Program-made: the position numbers and the translations under genes | NCBI GenBank assembly: GCA_025357755.1 | Contig: JANXOP010000207.1 | Span: forward strand, 1-64,000 | Length of the DNA: 64,000 nucleotides | From: Kofleriaceae bacterium | Lineage (GTDB): Bacteria > Myxococcota_A > Polyangia > Haliangiales > Haliangiaceae | Reading direction: 5' to 3' | Part shown: piece by piece, positions 17,530-26,433 of the stretch | How positions within the stretch are numbered: position 1 is the first letter of the stretch | Layout: every line of letters begins with the position of its first letter | Notes under the pieces: model-generated | The model's input: only the letters and a program-made list of their open reading frames with translations | What the model was told of the DNA's origin: nothing | Databases searched by the model: none

Positions 17530-18578
17530 CGCGCGCGACGTGGATCTGCGTCGGCACCGGTGGCGTCGGCAAGACCACGATCGCCGCCGCGATTGCCACC
17601 GCGATCGCGGCGACCGGGCGGACCACGGTCGTGGCCACGGTCGACCCGGCCCGCCGCCTCGGCCACACGCTCGGTCTCCCCACCCTCGGCACGCGCACCG
17701 CGGTGCCCGGCGTGCCGAACCTGTCCGCGCTCGCGCCCGATGCGGCGGCCGATGTCCACGCGCTGGTCGAGCGCTGGCTCGCGGCCCAGCCGGTCCATGC
17801 AGCCGGTCTCGCGGGGAACCCGCTGCTCGCCGCGCTCGGCAACGGCTTCGCCGGCATCCACGAGCTCGTCTCGCTGGTGGCGCTCGCCGACCTCAACAAC
17901 GACGCGGCGTGCGAGGCGCTCGTCATCGACACCGCACCGACCCGCCACGGCCTCGATCTGCTCGCGCTCCCCGCGCGGTTGTCGGAGGTCATCGACGGCC
18001 GCGCACTCGCGTGGGCGGGCGAGCTCGCGAAGGTCACGCCCGGGCAGGGCCTGCGCAGCCGCCTCACGCGCTGGGGGCAGCGCCGCCTCGTCTCCGCGCT
18101 CACGCTGGCGGCCGGCGAGGTCGCGGCGACCGCGGCGTTCTCGCTCCTGGCGTTCGCCGCCGACCTGCGCCCGGAGCTATCACGGCTCGCGGCGGATGCG
18201 GGCGCCTTGCTCGCGCCGGCCGCCGTGCGGATCGCGTTGGTCACCGCCGCGAGGCCGGGCGCCGTCGACGAGGTCGAGCAGATGCGCGCGGCACTCGTTG
18301 CCGGCGGACACGCACCGGCGCTCGTCGTCATCAATCGCGCGCCGACGGGCTCGACCCGCACGCTCGCGACCTTGCCGAGCGCATCGGCTGAGCTGCGCGC
18401 GATCGCCACTCGCGCAGCCGCAGAGCTCGATGCCGCGCGCGTGGCCGCGGACGCCGTCACCGCGCGCGCGCGAGACGTCTGGCGCATTCCGACGATCGAG
18501 ATCCCGGCGCTGTCGCCCGACGATCCGCGCGCGGTCGTCACCGAGGTCGCGCGCTTGATCGCCGGCGTCGTGCGCTGA
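17526..18578 (+). CDS. ArsA/GET3-family ATPase, second of pair
   Basis: A 350-aa ATPase with deviant Walker A GTGGVGKTT (about 10-17), VDPARRLGHTLGLP (about 39) and the ArsA-type motif DTAPTRHGLDLLALP (about 135). The GTG at 17526 overlaps the previous stop. Together with the preceding gene it makes two separate halves like the two domains of classical ArsA. Probably a cytosolic heterodimeric ATPase working with the UbiA-like and methyltransferase genes upstream, from which it seems to have been separated by an insertion. Substrate unknown. Confidence 0.82.
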   Translation: MTRATWICVGTGGVGKTTIAAAIATAIAATGRTTVVATVDPARRLGHTLGLPTLGTRTAVPGVPNLSALAPDAAADVHALVERWLAAQPVHAAGLAGNPLLAALGNGFAGIHELVSLVALADLNNDAACEALVIDTAPTRHGLDLLALPARLSEVIDGRALAWAGELAKVTPGQGLRSRLTRWGQRRLVSALTLAAGEVAATAAFSLLAFAADLRPELSRLAADAGALLAPAAVRIALVTAARPGAVDEVEQMRAALVAGGHAPALVVINRAPTGSTRTLATLPSASAELRAIATRAAAELDAARVAADAVTARARDVWRIPTIEIPALSPDDPRAVVTEVARLIAGVVR

Positions 18579-18727
18579 GCTAGAGATGGTGGGTTGCGTC
18601 TCGTACCTCCACTGTCGGCTGACCCGCGTCGCTGCCCATAGAACCGGGCGGTTCACGCAACAGAAAGACGTCAGCAGACCATAGGGCGCTCGTTGCGGCG
18701 GCCAACGCACTGACGCTCGACGGTCAG

Positions 18728-19672
18728 CTACCAGTGGAACAAGTTCTGGGTCTCTTTCCGCGGAGGTGGCGCGTACATCTCGTCGGTTACAGGCGCTCCT
18801 ACTGGAAACCGCGGAAGCTCGCCTCGCTGCGCGGCCAGGATGATCTCGTTGTCGTAGAGCAGTCCGAGTTGCGACGAGCCCCACTTCTCGGCGAGGTGCA
18901 AGCAGGGCAGGTACCCGTGCTCGCGCTCAAAGGCGCGGCCTTCTTCGGGCATCGGTGTCACTTCCTGGATGCCGAAGTCGCCTTCGTCGAACTTGCGGAT
19001 CCCCTCACCCGGGTAACCGGGAAGCTTGAGTGTCAGCATTTTCCGAAAGTCCGCACGCGAGAACGCGCGCGCCCAGTACTCGTGCGACTGCTGCTCGGTG
19101 AACGTAGTCCAGAACCACTCCGGCAAGGTTAAGAGGAGTATTCGCGATAGGTGCGGACTCGCGAGTACGGCTTCGAGATCCGCCGCGTTGGTTGCCCAGC
19201 GCTGGTACTTGGTCATCGTGAACTCGATCGCGGTTAAGCGTCCGAGCAGCGGACATGCCATGAGCTCCGGCAGTGGTGACGGCACAATGCTTCGGTGGAA
19301 AGGCACTTCCACACCCTGAGGGACGGGCTTCGGAGAGAAGATCACTTTCTGCACCGGAGCTTGGTCGAGCAACTCGTGGCCTCGATCGATGAATACAAAC
19401 GGGTCGATCGTGATCTCGTTCACGAACCCGCGATCGAACGTTGCGTCGTAGCAGTAGCGAAGCAGAGGTGCGGCGATGCGTGCCTCGAGGTCCTCGCTTC
19501 GGGAGGTTAAAGGTCGATTGCCCTTCGGATAGGAGGTCCAGTTCACGCGCTCACGGACGTACGACGCGTACACCTCGTCCTTCGCTTCGATGACGTCTGC
19601 ATACTCGTAGCGAAATTCGTCGACCTCTGGATGATTGCGAACGTCCTCGAGAATCTCAGTCCTGCTTCGCAT
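18728..19672 (-). CDS. TIGR02996-like protein
   Basis: A 314-aa protein. Its N-terminus (TEILEDVRNHPEVDEFRYEYADVIE, followed by VYASYVRERV) fits the repeat-companion motif TIGR02996 loosely. The middle has LRR-like segments (LLGRLTAIEFTMTKYQRW, EAVLASPHLSRILLLTLPEW). The ATG at 19672 is used; the longer frame upstream overlaps the previous gene. It is the last gene of a three-gene minus operon, overlapping its neighbour by 17 bp. The family's function is unknown. The broken gene at 8441 is a relative by domain type only. Confidence 0.68.
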   Translation of the reverse strand: MRSRTEILEDVRNHPEVDEFRYEYADVIEAKDEVYASYVRERVNWTSYPKGNRPLTSRSEDLEARIAAPLLRYCYDATFDRGFVNEITIDPFVFIDRGHELLDQAPVQKVIFSPKPVPQGVEVPFHRSIVPSPLPELMACPLLGRLTAIEFTMTKYQRWATNAADLEAVLASPHLSRILLLTLPEWFWTTFTEQQSHEYWARAFSRADFRKMLTLKLPGYPGEGIRKFDEGDFGIQEVTPMPEEGRAFEREHGYLPCLHLAEKWGSSQLGLLYDNEIILAAQRGELPRFPVGAPVTDEMYAPPPRKETQNLFHW

Positions 19673-19970
19673 TGGTGACCTTCCTGCGCTCGTTATCTTG
19701 TCCCGCTGCTCGACTGCCCTGAACGCTCGAGCCGACAAAGCCACCCGGAAATCCACCACTCGAGGGTGGTACGTCCGTGCTGTCGATCCATATTCCGGAA
19801 GCGCGCTTCGCTCGTTCGACCATCTCCGCCGACAGATCGACCGACAGCTGCACCGTGTGCTCGCCGTGCGCGATGCGCGCACCGACCTGGTTATCGCGCG
19901 ACGAGTTTGGCAGGAGGCGTGCGACGTCGTGATCGGGCAGCCGCACGATGGTCACGTCGACCACGGTCAA
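19656..19970 (-). CDS. small hypothetical protein
   Basis: A 104-aa protein starting MTVVDVTIVRLPDHDVARLL, with a segment LSVDLSAEMVERAKRASGIWI that looks like an amphipathic helix and a Gly/Ser-rich C-terminus. No family recognised. Its start overlaps the upstream gene by 4 bp and its end overlaps the downstream gene, so it is held in place by translational coupling on both sides. Confidence 0.6.
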   Translation of the reverse strand: MTVVDVTIVRLPDHDVARLLPNSSRDNQVGARIAHGEHTVQLSVDLSAEMVERAKRASGIWIDSTDVPPSSGGFPGGFVGSSVQGSRAAGQDNERRKVTNAKQD

Positions 19971-20656
19971 CGTGCCATCTCGCAGATCGACACGAAGCGA
20001 TTGCCATCGAGATGCGTGATGCCATTCACGTCCGCTTCCACCGCGACTCGCGGCATCGCCTCGAGCGTCACGATGCGCAGCGCTTCGTAGCTCCGCGCGT
20101 CGACCACGGCGCCCGGCTCATTGCCGCGGAGCTTCGAACCGGGCACCATCTCGAGATCGGTCGAGAGCTCGTGGCTCGCGCGCATGGTCGATGCCGGCTC
20201 GGCGGCGCGGATGTGGATCTCGAACACGCGATCATCGATCGTGAGCAGGGTGACGTCGCGCGCGTTGTCGTGCGCCTTCGCGATGCGGTGCGAAGGCGAG
20301 AGCTCGGTGATCGCGCGATCGAGCTCGGCCTCGGTGCCACGCCACGCATGGCCGGGAATTAGCTCCGCGAGCCCGATGAGGTTCATGCGCATCGCGACCA
20401 GCGCATCGCTGCGCGACGCGCTCATCTGCTGGTGGAGCTCGCCGAGCTGTTCGTGCGCGGAAGGTTCCGCGTGCATCTTTACGAGCTCGATCTCGCGCTC
20501 GAGCAGGCGCGTACGCACCTCGAACACCGCGTGCGCATACTCGAGGTTCGCTACGCGGCCCCGCGCGAGAGCCAGCGCGAGCTCGTCGAGGCGGTTCGTC
20601 TCTGCGAGCAACGTGCGTGGGACCGCCTTGGGATGGAGGCGTTCGGTCATCGACAT
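19967..20656 (-). CDS. hypothetical protein, first of a three-gene operon
   Basis: A 229-aa soluble protein. The N-terminal half is a long helical, possibly coiled-coil stretch (LLAETNRLDELALALARGRV ... RTRLLEREIELVKMHAEPSA). The second half is beta-rich (DVTLLTIDDRVFEIHIRAAE, VTLEAMPRVAVEADVNGITH). The start at 20656 is the first of two close ATGs (other at 20650). It is transcribed divergently from the VapB-type gene across 58 bp. No function assigned. Confidence 0.62.
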   Translation of the reverse strand: MSMTERLHPKAVPRTLLAETNRLDELALALARGRVANLEYAHAVFEVRTRLLEREIELVKMHAEPSAHEQLGELHQQMSASRSDALVAMRMNLIGLAELIPGHAWRGTEAELDRAITELSPSHRIAKAHDNARDVTLLTIDDRVFEIHIRAAEPASTMRASHELSTDLEMVPGSKLRGNEPGAVVDARSYEALRIVTLEAMPRVAVEADVNGITHLDGNRFVSICEMAR

Positions 20657-20684
20657 GGCTCTGGTCGCGCAGCCACCGACTGCC

Positions 20685-20706
20685 ACTATCGTGGCATAAT
20701 GGTAGT
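20685..20706. promoter_or_regulatory. imperfect dyad, likely VapBC operator
   Basis: An inverted repeat with half-sites ACTATC and GGTAGT (a one-base difference from perfect symmetry in the arms) lies between the divergent genes, with CATAAT as a possible -10 element. It ends 8 bp before the antitoxin start. VapBC operons repress themselves through such sites; the assignment is by position and symmetry only. Confidence 0.4.
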
Positions 20707-20714
20707 ATCGGCGT

Positions 20715-21014
20715 ATGGCGCAGAAGAAGCGGTTGAGCGCGACCGTCGATGCGGATCTCATCGCCGCGGCGGAGCGCGCGACCAAGCGCGGCGAGGCGAC
20801 GACGGTCAGTGCGTGGGTCAACGAGGCCATGCGTCTCAAGCTCGAACACGATCGTCGGTTGAGCTCGGCTCGGGCACTCATTGCGGAATTCGCGAAGGAG
20901 GACGGTCCCATCTCCGAGTCCGACCGTGAGGACGCACTGCGCGAAGCAAAGCGGCGTGCCATTCCGGTGAGAGGGCTCCGTGCTGGAGAGCCACGGCGGC
21001 GGTACGGAAAATGA
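20715..21014 (+). CDS. VapB-type antitoxin (ribbon-helix-helix)
   Basis: A 99-aa protein. The N-terminus (KKRLSATVDADLIAAAERAT ... TVSAWVNEAMRLKLEHD) has the short strand followed by two helices typical of ribbon-helix-helix DNA-binding antitoxins. The charged C-terminal half would wrap and inhibit the toxin. It overlaps the PIN-domain gene by 4 bp, the usual antitoxin-first order. It likely binds the dyad just upstream. Confidence 0.8.
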   Translation: MAQKKRLSATVDADLIAAAERATKRGEATTVSAWVNEAMRLKLEHDRRLSSARALIAEFAKEDGPISESDREDALREAKRRAIPVRGLRAGEPRRRYGK

Positions 21015-21388
21015 GCCTGATCCTGGATGCAGGAGCCCTGATCGCGCTCGAGCGCGGAGATCGGTTCGTGACGACGCTCGTGAGTATCGAGACAGAAGAA
21101 AAACGCTCCGCGGCATCACACGGCGGCGTCGTCGGACAGGTCTGGCGAGGCGGTCGTCGTCAGGCGCGGCTCGCGAAGTGGCTGGCGGCAATCAACGTCG
21201 TGCCGCTCGACGAGGAATTGGGTCGTCGTGCAGGCGCGTTGCTTGCTCGGGCGAAGAAGAGCGACGCTATCGACGCGGCCGTGGTGCTGCTCGCGGTCGA
21301 CGGCGACACCATCCTGACGTCCGATCCTTATGACCTCGAGCCCCTCGCGTGGGCGGCCGGACTTCACGTGGATATCGTCCCCGTTTGA
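21011..21388 (+). CDS. vapC: PIN-domain toxin, VapC type
   Basis: A 125-aa PIN-domain protein: LILDAGALIALERGD at the N-terminus (first acidic residues), a middle helix with VGQVWRGG, and DAIDAAVVLLA followed by DTILTSDPYDLEPLA, giving the conserved Asp residues of the metal-dependent ribonuclease site. VapC toxins cleave tRNA or rRNA. The length fits the family and the gene is coupled to its antitoxin. The fourth acidic position looks intact, so it may be active. Confidence 0.85.
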   Translation: MSLILDAGALIALERGDRFVTTLVSIETEEKRSAASHGGVVGQVWRGGRRQARLAKWLAAINVVPLDEELGRRAGALLARAKKSDAIDAAVVLLAVDGDTILTSDPYDLEPLAWAAGLHVDIVPV

Positions 21389-21478
21389 GAAAAGACGGTC
21401 TAACAAGCTGCAACCATTGTGGTCGAAAACTGTACATCCGTACAGCCACTGATAGCATGCGCAGTCTGGAGGCTGCCC

Positions 21479-24193
21479 ATGGATCTCGACCTTTCTCGCT
21501 TCCCCGGTCGCGTCATCGCCACCCGCTCGATCGCGGCGCGGCCCGCCACGTTTGCGCCGGTCCCTGAAGGACTTCATCCCGCGTTGCGCGCGGGGCTGGC
21601 CAGCCGCGGCATCGATCAACTCTACTGTCACCAGGCCGAAGCATTCACGGCTGCAACGTCCGGTGAGCATGTCGTCGTCACGACGGGAACCGCGAGCGGA
21701 AAATCGCTCGCGTATCTGCTGCCGGTGCTGCAGACCTCGCTCGAAGATCCGTCGGCGCGCACGCTGATGTTGTTTCCGACCAAGGCGCTCGCGCAGGATC
21801 AGTTGCGCGGGGTGCTAGGGCTGGTCGATCACATCACCACGCGCAGCGATCGAAAAGCGCCGCAGTTGATCGCGGGCGTCTACGACGGGGACACCTCTCC
21901 CGCAGAGCGCACGAAGATCCGCGATCGCGCGAACCTCGTCCTCACCAACCCCGACATGTTGCACTCGGCGTTGCTACCGAATCATGGGCGGCGCGGCTTC
22001 GCTCATCTCTTCCGCAACGTGCGCTACATCGTCATCGACGAGCTGCACTCGTATCGTGGAGCATTCGGCGCGCACGTCGCCAACTTGATGCGTCGCCTGC
22101 TCCGCGTGTGCGCGCACCACGGCAGCAACCCGCAGTTCCTGTGCAGCTCCGCGACGATCGCGAATGCGCGCAGTCATGCCGAGACTTTGTGTCACCGGTC
22201 GTTTCGCCTCGTCGAGCGCGATGGGTCGCCATCGGCCGGCAAGACGGTGCACTTCTGGCAACCGCCGCTCGCCGAACGCGGCACGCGACGCCCCGTGACC
22301 GCCGAGCTCGCAGAGCTGTTGCCTCACCTCGTGGTCGCCGGCCACCGCACGATCGCGTTCTGCCGGAGCCGCAAGGAGACCGAGATCGTGCTCAAGGAAT
22401 CGCGCGATCGGCTGCGCGACGTGGCGGGCCACGACGAAACACACCTCATCGCGGGGTACCGGGGCGGCTATCTCCCCGAGGAGCGGCGCGCCGTCGAGCG
22501 CGCGCTCGTCGATGGCAGTCTGCGGGCCGTGGTCTCGACCAATGCGCTCGAGCTCGGCATCGACATCGGGGAGCTCGAGGTCGTGGTCCAGGCTGGGTTC
22601 CCGGGCACGCGCGCGAGCTTCTGGCAGCAGCTCGGGCGGGCAGGGCGCCGCGAGCACGTCGCGCACGGCATCGTCGTGCTCGCCGTGTCGCCCACGGATC
22701 AGTTTATCGGTGCGAACCCCGATTGGCTCGTCGGTCAGCCCAGCGAGCGCGCCGTGGTCGATCGCGACAACCTCGTGATCCAGCTCGCGCACGCGCGTGC
22801 GGCGGCGGCCGAGCTCCCGTTGACGCTCGACGACGCGATCATGTTCCCCGACCTGGGCGAGATCGCGGCGGTCCTGGCGCGCGCCGGCGAGGTCCGCGAC
22901 GTGATGGGCAGCTGGCACTGGACCGGCGGCGCCTTTCCCGCGGGAGAGTTCAGCCTGCGCACCATCCACAACGATCGCTTCAAGGTCGTCGATCGCGGCA
23001 CCAACTTGACGATCACCGAGATGAGCCGGCCGCAGGTGTATCGCGAGGCTCATCCGCGCGCGATCTACCTGCACGATGGCGTGCAGTATCAGATCGAATC
23101 GCTCGATCTGGTCGCGCACGTCGCGACCGTCGTCGAAGTCGACCAGAATTTCTACACGCAGCCGGATGTGCGCACCGCGATCGACGTGCTGCTCACCCAG
23201 CAAGCGCGAGCCCTCGGTCAGACCCGCGCGCACTTCGGCGACGTGCGGGTCGACGATGTGGTCGTCGGTTACAAGATGCTCGAGTTCCACAACCACCAGA
23301 ACCTCGGCTACGAGGCGCTGCACGAGCACCTGCGCCTCTCGCTCGATACCGAGGCCACGTGGGTGGTCGTGCCCGAGCCGGTGCTCGCCGCACTGGGCGC
23401 CGCGCGTGAAGATGCACTCGCGGGCATGGTGCACGCGCTCGGCGCCTCCGCGCGCCTCGCCTCGATGGCGGAGCGCACCGATCTGTGCGGCTCGAGTTTT
23501 CATTTTACCGACGAGGAAACCGGTCACAGCGCGACCGCTCTCGTCCTCTACGACAGTTATCCGCAAGGCCTGGGCTTCGCGGCGCTGGCGTACGACGAGC
23601 TCGACACGATCCTCGGCCAAGCGATCGACCTGATCGCCGGATGCAGCTGCGAAGGCGGATGTCCCGCGTGCGTAGGGAGCTGGAACCGCGACCCGGTACT
23701 CACGAGCTGGGCGCTCCGTCGCTTGCGCGAAGAGCTACCCGCGCCGGGCGCGGTTGCGCCAGCACCCGCACCCGCGCGGCCACGCATTCCGTGGAACGAC
23801 ATCGCGACCCGGTGGGCCGAGGTGGCCGAGAGCCTCGTCGCTCAGCGCGTGCAAGGCGCCGAGCTGCTCGCGCGGTGCGTGCCCGTGCGCAGCGGCGAGC
23901 GGTTGATCATCACCGTCGCCAGTGCGGGGCTGGCCGCGTGGCTCGCCGGAGATGCGGCGCAGCGTCAGCTGTGGCAAGCGATCGCGTTCGCGGTCGAGGT
24001 ACCGCCCACCGGCGCGCTCGCGATCGAGGTCACGCAGACCGAACGCGCGCATCGTGTCGCGGGCGCGCTGCGACGCCGCCACGATGATCTGATCGCGGGC
24101 CGCTCGACGAGCGAGGCGCACGCGAACGCCAAGCTCGCCAGCGGCTACGTCCTGCCCGATGGCGGACCCGCTCCCAAGGATCCGCTACCGTGA
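21479..24193 (+). CDS. Hrq1/YprA (MrfA)-type DEAD/DEAH helicase with DUF1998
   Basis: A 904-aa protein. Helicase lobe 1 has Walker A TGTASGKS (about 68), MLFPTKALAQDQ and DExH motif VIDELHSYRGAFG (about 184). Lobe 2 has VSTNALELGIDIGELEVVVQ and QQLGRAGRR. The C-terminal DUF1998 region has the four-Cys cluster CSCEGGCPAC (about 721). This is the layout of Hrq1/MrfA 3'-5' helicases, which act in mitomycin or crosslink repair. The ATG at 21479 has GGAG about 10 bases upstream. It overlaps the UvrD-like gene by 4 bp, so the two helicases are co-produced. Confidence 0.88.
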   Translation: MDLDLSRFPGRVIATRSIAARPATFAPVPEGLHPALRAGLASRGIDQLYCHQAEAFTAATSGEHVVVTTGTASGKSLAYLLPVLQTSLEDPSARTLMLFPTKALAQDQLRGVLGLVDHITTRSDRKAPQLIAGVYDGDTSPAERTKIRDRANLVLTNPDMLHSALLPNHGRRGFAHLFRNVRYIVIDELHSYRGAFGAHVANLMRRLLRVCAHHGSNPQFLCSSATIANARSHAETLCHRSFRLVERDGSPSAGKTVHFWQPPLAERGTRRPVTAELAELLPHLVVAGHRTIAFCRSRKETEIVLKESRDRLRDVAGHDETHLIAGYRGGYLPEERRAVERALVDGSLRAVVSTNALELGIDIGELEVVVQAGFPGTRASFWQQLGRAGRREHVAHGIVVLAVSPTDQFIGANPDWLVGQPSERAVVDRDNLVIQLAHARAAAAELPLTLDDAIMFPDLGEIAAVLARAGEVRDVMGSWHWTGGAFPAGEFSLRTIHNDRFKVVDRGTNLTITEMSRPQVYREAHPRAIYLHDGVQYQIESLDLVAHVATVVEVDQNFYTQPDVRTAIDVLLTQQARALGQTRAHFGDVRVDDVVVGYKMLEFHNHQNLGYEALHEHLRLSLDTEATWVVVPEPVLAALGAAREDALAGMVHALGASARLASMAERTDLCGSSFHFTDEETGHSATALVLYDSYPQGLGFAALAYDELDTILGQAIDLIAGCSCEGGCPACVGSWNRDPVLTSWALRRLREELPAPGAVAPAPAPARPRIPWNDIATRWAEVAESLVAQRVQGAELLARCVPVRSGERLIITVASAGLAAWLAGDAAQRQLWQAIAFAVEVPPTGALAIEVTQTERAHRVAGALRRRHDDLIAGRSTSEAHANAKLASGYVLPDGGPAPKDPLP

Positions 24194-25740
24194 GGTTCGA
24201 CGCGTCACTTCGCGCGCTCGATCCACACCAACGCGACGCGGTGCTCTCGACTGATCGCGCGACGCTCGTCCACGCGCAGGTCGGCAGCGGTAAGACCACG
24301 GTGCTCGTTCATCGCGCGGCCTACCTGCATCTCGTGCACGGCGTGCCGCTCGAACAGATCGCGATCCTCACGTTCACCAACCGCGCGGCGAGCGAGCTCC
24401 GCGAGCGCCTCGACGCGCTGCTCGGCCGCGAGACCACCGAGAGCGAGCGCTGGCTCGTCGGAACCTTTCACGCGGTGGCCGCGACGCTGCTGCGCCGCGC
24501 GCTCCCGGTCGAGCGCGTCGGGCACACGCGCGCGTTCGAAATCCTCGACGAAGAAGCCGCGCTCGATCTCGTGGTCGCGGTCGCTCGCCAGCACCGCATC
24601 CGGCCCGGACGGCGCGCCACGCTGCGTGACCGCCTGCCCACGATCCCGGCGCTCGCGGACGCGGTCGTTGCCGAGCGCCGTGCACGCGACGCGATGAGCT
24701 TCGACGATCTGATCGAGCACGCGACCACGCTGCTCGCTACCTCCACGCCAACGATCGCGCACGTGCTCGTCGACGAGCTGCAAGACTGCGAGCCCCGCGA
24801 GCTCGCGTTGCTGCGCGGCCTCGTGGCGGCCACCACGCAGTTCTTCGCCGTCGGTGATCCGTTGCAATCGATCTATGGCTGGCGCGGAGCCGCGCCGACC
24901 GTCTTCGCAGACACCTCGGCGCAGCTGCGCTGCCAGGTTCGCACGCTGCCCCGGAGTTACCGGAGTACGCACACCTTGCTCACCGGTGCGCGGGCCATTC
25001 TCGGCGAGCAGCCGGCCGCGATCGGTGCGCTCGTCCCCGTGCGCGGTCCGGGCCCGAAGATCTCGATCATTCGTCATCACGACATCACGGCCGAGGCGGC
25101 CTACCTCGCGGCGCGGTTGGCCGAGCTCCACGCCACAGGCGTTCCATGGAGCGAGCTGGCTGTACTCTGTCGGCTGCGCGTGCAAGTCGCAGAGCTTGCC
25201 GCGGCGCTCGCGACGCGCGACGTGCCGTGCGTGCACGATCTCGACGAGCAGATCGAGCAGCCCATCGTCACGACACCGGGCGTACGCATCTTGACGATCC
25301 ACGCAGCCAAGGGTCTCGAGTTCACGCGCGTCTTTATCTCGGGTGCCAACCTCGGCGTGTTGCCACTCTTGTCGCGAGACCTCGACGGTGATCGCGACCG
25401 AGACGCGGACCCCGCCGAAGAGCGCCGCTTACTCTTCGTCGCGCTCACCCGCGCGCGCGATGCGGTGGAAATCTCGTATCAGTTTCGCCCTCACACGCAC
25501 GGCGCATACGGCGTCGCCAGTCCGCTGCTCTTGCCGTTGCAGGCGGAGGTCTCGGCACGCGAAGAAACACCCGCACCCACCCGGGCCGTTGGCGAGTGGC
25601 ATGTCGGCCAGCGCGTGCGCCATTCTCGGTACGGCAGCGGCACCATCGTCACGATCGCGCTCGACACGATCGATTGCGATTTCGGAAAGCTCGGACCTCG
25701 CGCATTTCCTCGCGCGCTTTGCCCGCTCGAGTCCATCTAA
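24190..25740 (+). CDS. short UvrD/Rep-family helicase
   Basis: A 516-aa superfamily 1A helicase: Q motif LDPHQRDAVLS, Walker A VGSGKTT (about 33), VDELQDCEPREL (about 193), FAVGDPLQSIYGWRGA, LTIHAAKGLEF (about 367) and VALTRARDAVEI (about 415). It is shorter than PcrA/UvrD (about 700 aa), with a reduced 2B region, and has a C-terminal PcrA-like Tudor segment (VGQRVRHSRYGSGTIVTI) that in PcrA contacts RNA polymerase. The GTG start overlaps the upstream helicase stop. Likely a DNA-repair partner of that helicase. Confidence 0.88.
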   Translation: MRFDASLRALDPHQRDAVLSTDRATLVHAQVGSGKTTVLVHRAAYLHLVHGVPLEQIAILTFTNRAASELRERLDALLGRETTESERWLVGTFHAVAATLLRRALPVERVGHTRAFEILDEEAALDLVVAVARQHRIRPGRRATLRDRLPTIPALADAVVAERRARDAMSFDDLIEHATTLLATSTPTIAHVLVDELQDCEPRELALLRGLVAATTQFFAVGDPLQSIYGWRGAAPTVFADTSAQLRCQVRTLPRSYRSTHTLLTGARAILGEQPAAIGALVPVRGPGPKISIIRHHDITAEAAYLAARLAELHATGVPWSELAVLCRLRVQVAELAAALATRDVPCVHDLDEQIEQPIVTTPGVRILTIHAAKGLEFTRVFISGANLGVLPLLSRDLDGDRDRDADPAEERRLLFVALTRARDAVEISYQFRPHTHGAYGVASPLLLPLQAEVSAREETPAPTRAVGEWHVGQRVRHSRYGSGTIVTIALDTIDCDFGKLGPRAFPRALCPLESI

Positions 25741-25904
25741 CCGATGAAAGCAATCGTAAGCGTCGCTCCGAGATCCGATGACGATGCGAGGTGCGGCCCG
25801 ATCTCAGAGGCCGCGGACGAGTTGCACGATCCTGCGACGGAAGATTGCCGCCAAGTGTTGCTCTTCCACCTGCCGTCGGTCTTACCGAGATGAAACCGTG
25901 AGTC

Positions 25905-26264
25905 ATGACGACGAGCAGGTTGATCGGATCGATGGTGCTCGTGTCTACGTTGATGTGTTGCGTCGAATCGCAGCGGCACGTCTCGATTCTGGATCGCGAT
26001 GATAGGCAGAGTGAGATGTGTTTCCAGACATGTGCTGGAGAGTTTGATTGCGCCATGGACTGCCCCGGTGTGGAGAGTGGCCCAGGACCGTGTCGAGCGA
26101 GCGGTCGAAGCTCGTGCGTGGACGACACCGACCACCATCTCACGGGCAGAGGAGTCGCCGCGATCATCGTCGTCGGACTCGTCGGATTCGCCGCCACCCT
26201 TGGACTGCTGTACGTGTCCATCGAGGACATTGGCAAAGGGCTGGGCACCGACGGCGGGAGATGA
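25905..26264 (+). CDS. small Cys-rich lipoprotein with one membrane helix
   Basis: A 119-aa protein. The N-terminal signal MTTSRLIGSMVLVSTLMCC has a plausible lipobox. The Cys-rich middle (CFQTCAGEFDCAMDC) suggests disulfides, and a C-terminal hydrophobic helix (GVAAIIVVGLVGFAATLGLL) is followed by a short tail. Weak ribosome-binding site. No known family; such small Cys-rich envelope proteins are common in Myxococcota. Confidence 0.58.
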   Translation: MTTSRLIGSMVLVSTLMCCVESQRHVSILDRDDRQSEMCFQTCAGEFDCAMDCPGVESGPGPCRASGRSSCVDDTDHHLTGRGVAAIIVVGLVGFAATLGLLYVSIEDIGKGLGTDGGR

Positions 26265-26433
26265 AACCTCCGGTAAAGTCGCACGATGCGGCTGCGTCCC
26301 GTTGCGAACCGCTCCTATCTTCTCGGCGAGCTCGGAAGCTTACGAACGCGTGGATCGTTAGCGCGGTAACCGAACAGCGACTTTCTTGATGCGAGGGTCG
26401 CCCGCATGCGCGACGTGGTCAGCAACCGAGCGC

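Noticed and set aside
17312-18541. A 409-aa minus-strand frame
   Set aside because: Antisense to the ArsA-like pair; Ser/Arg/Ala-rich with no recognisable motif.
21974-23620. A 548-aa open frame on the minus strand
   Set aside because: It is a mirror of the Hrq1-type helicase gene. High GC with strong third-position bias creates long antisense frames, and the plus-strand protein has clear motifs.
26389-26407. A hairpin between two convergent lipoprotein genes as a terminator
   Set aside because: The stem contains a bulge and neither side is followed by a T tract.
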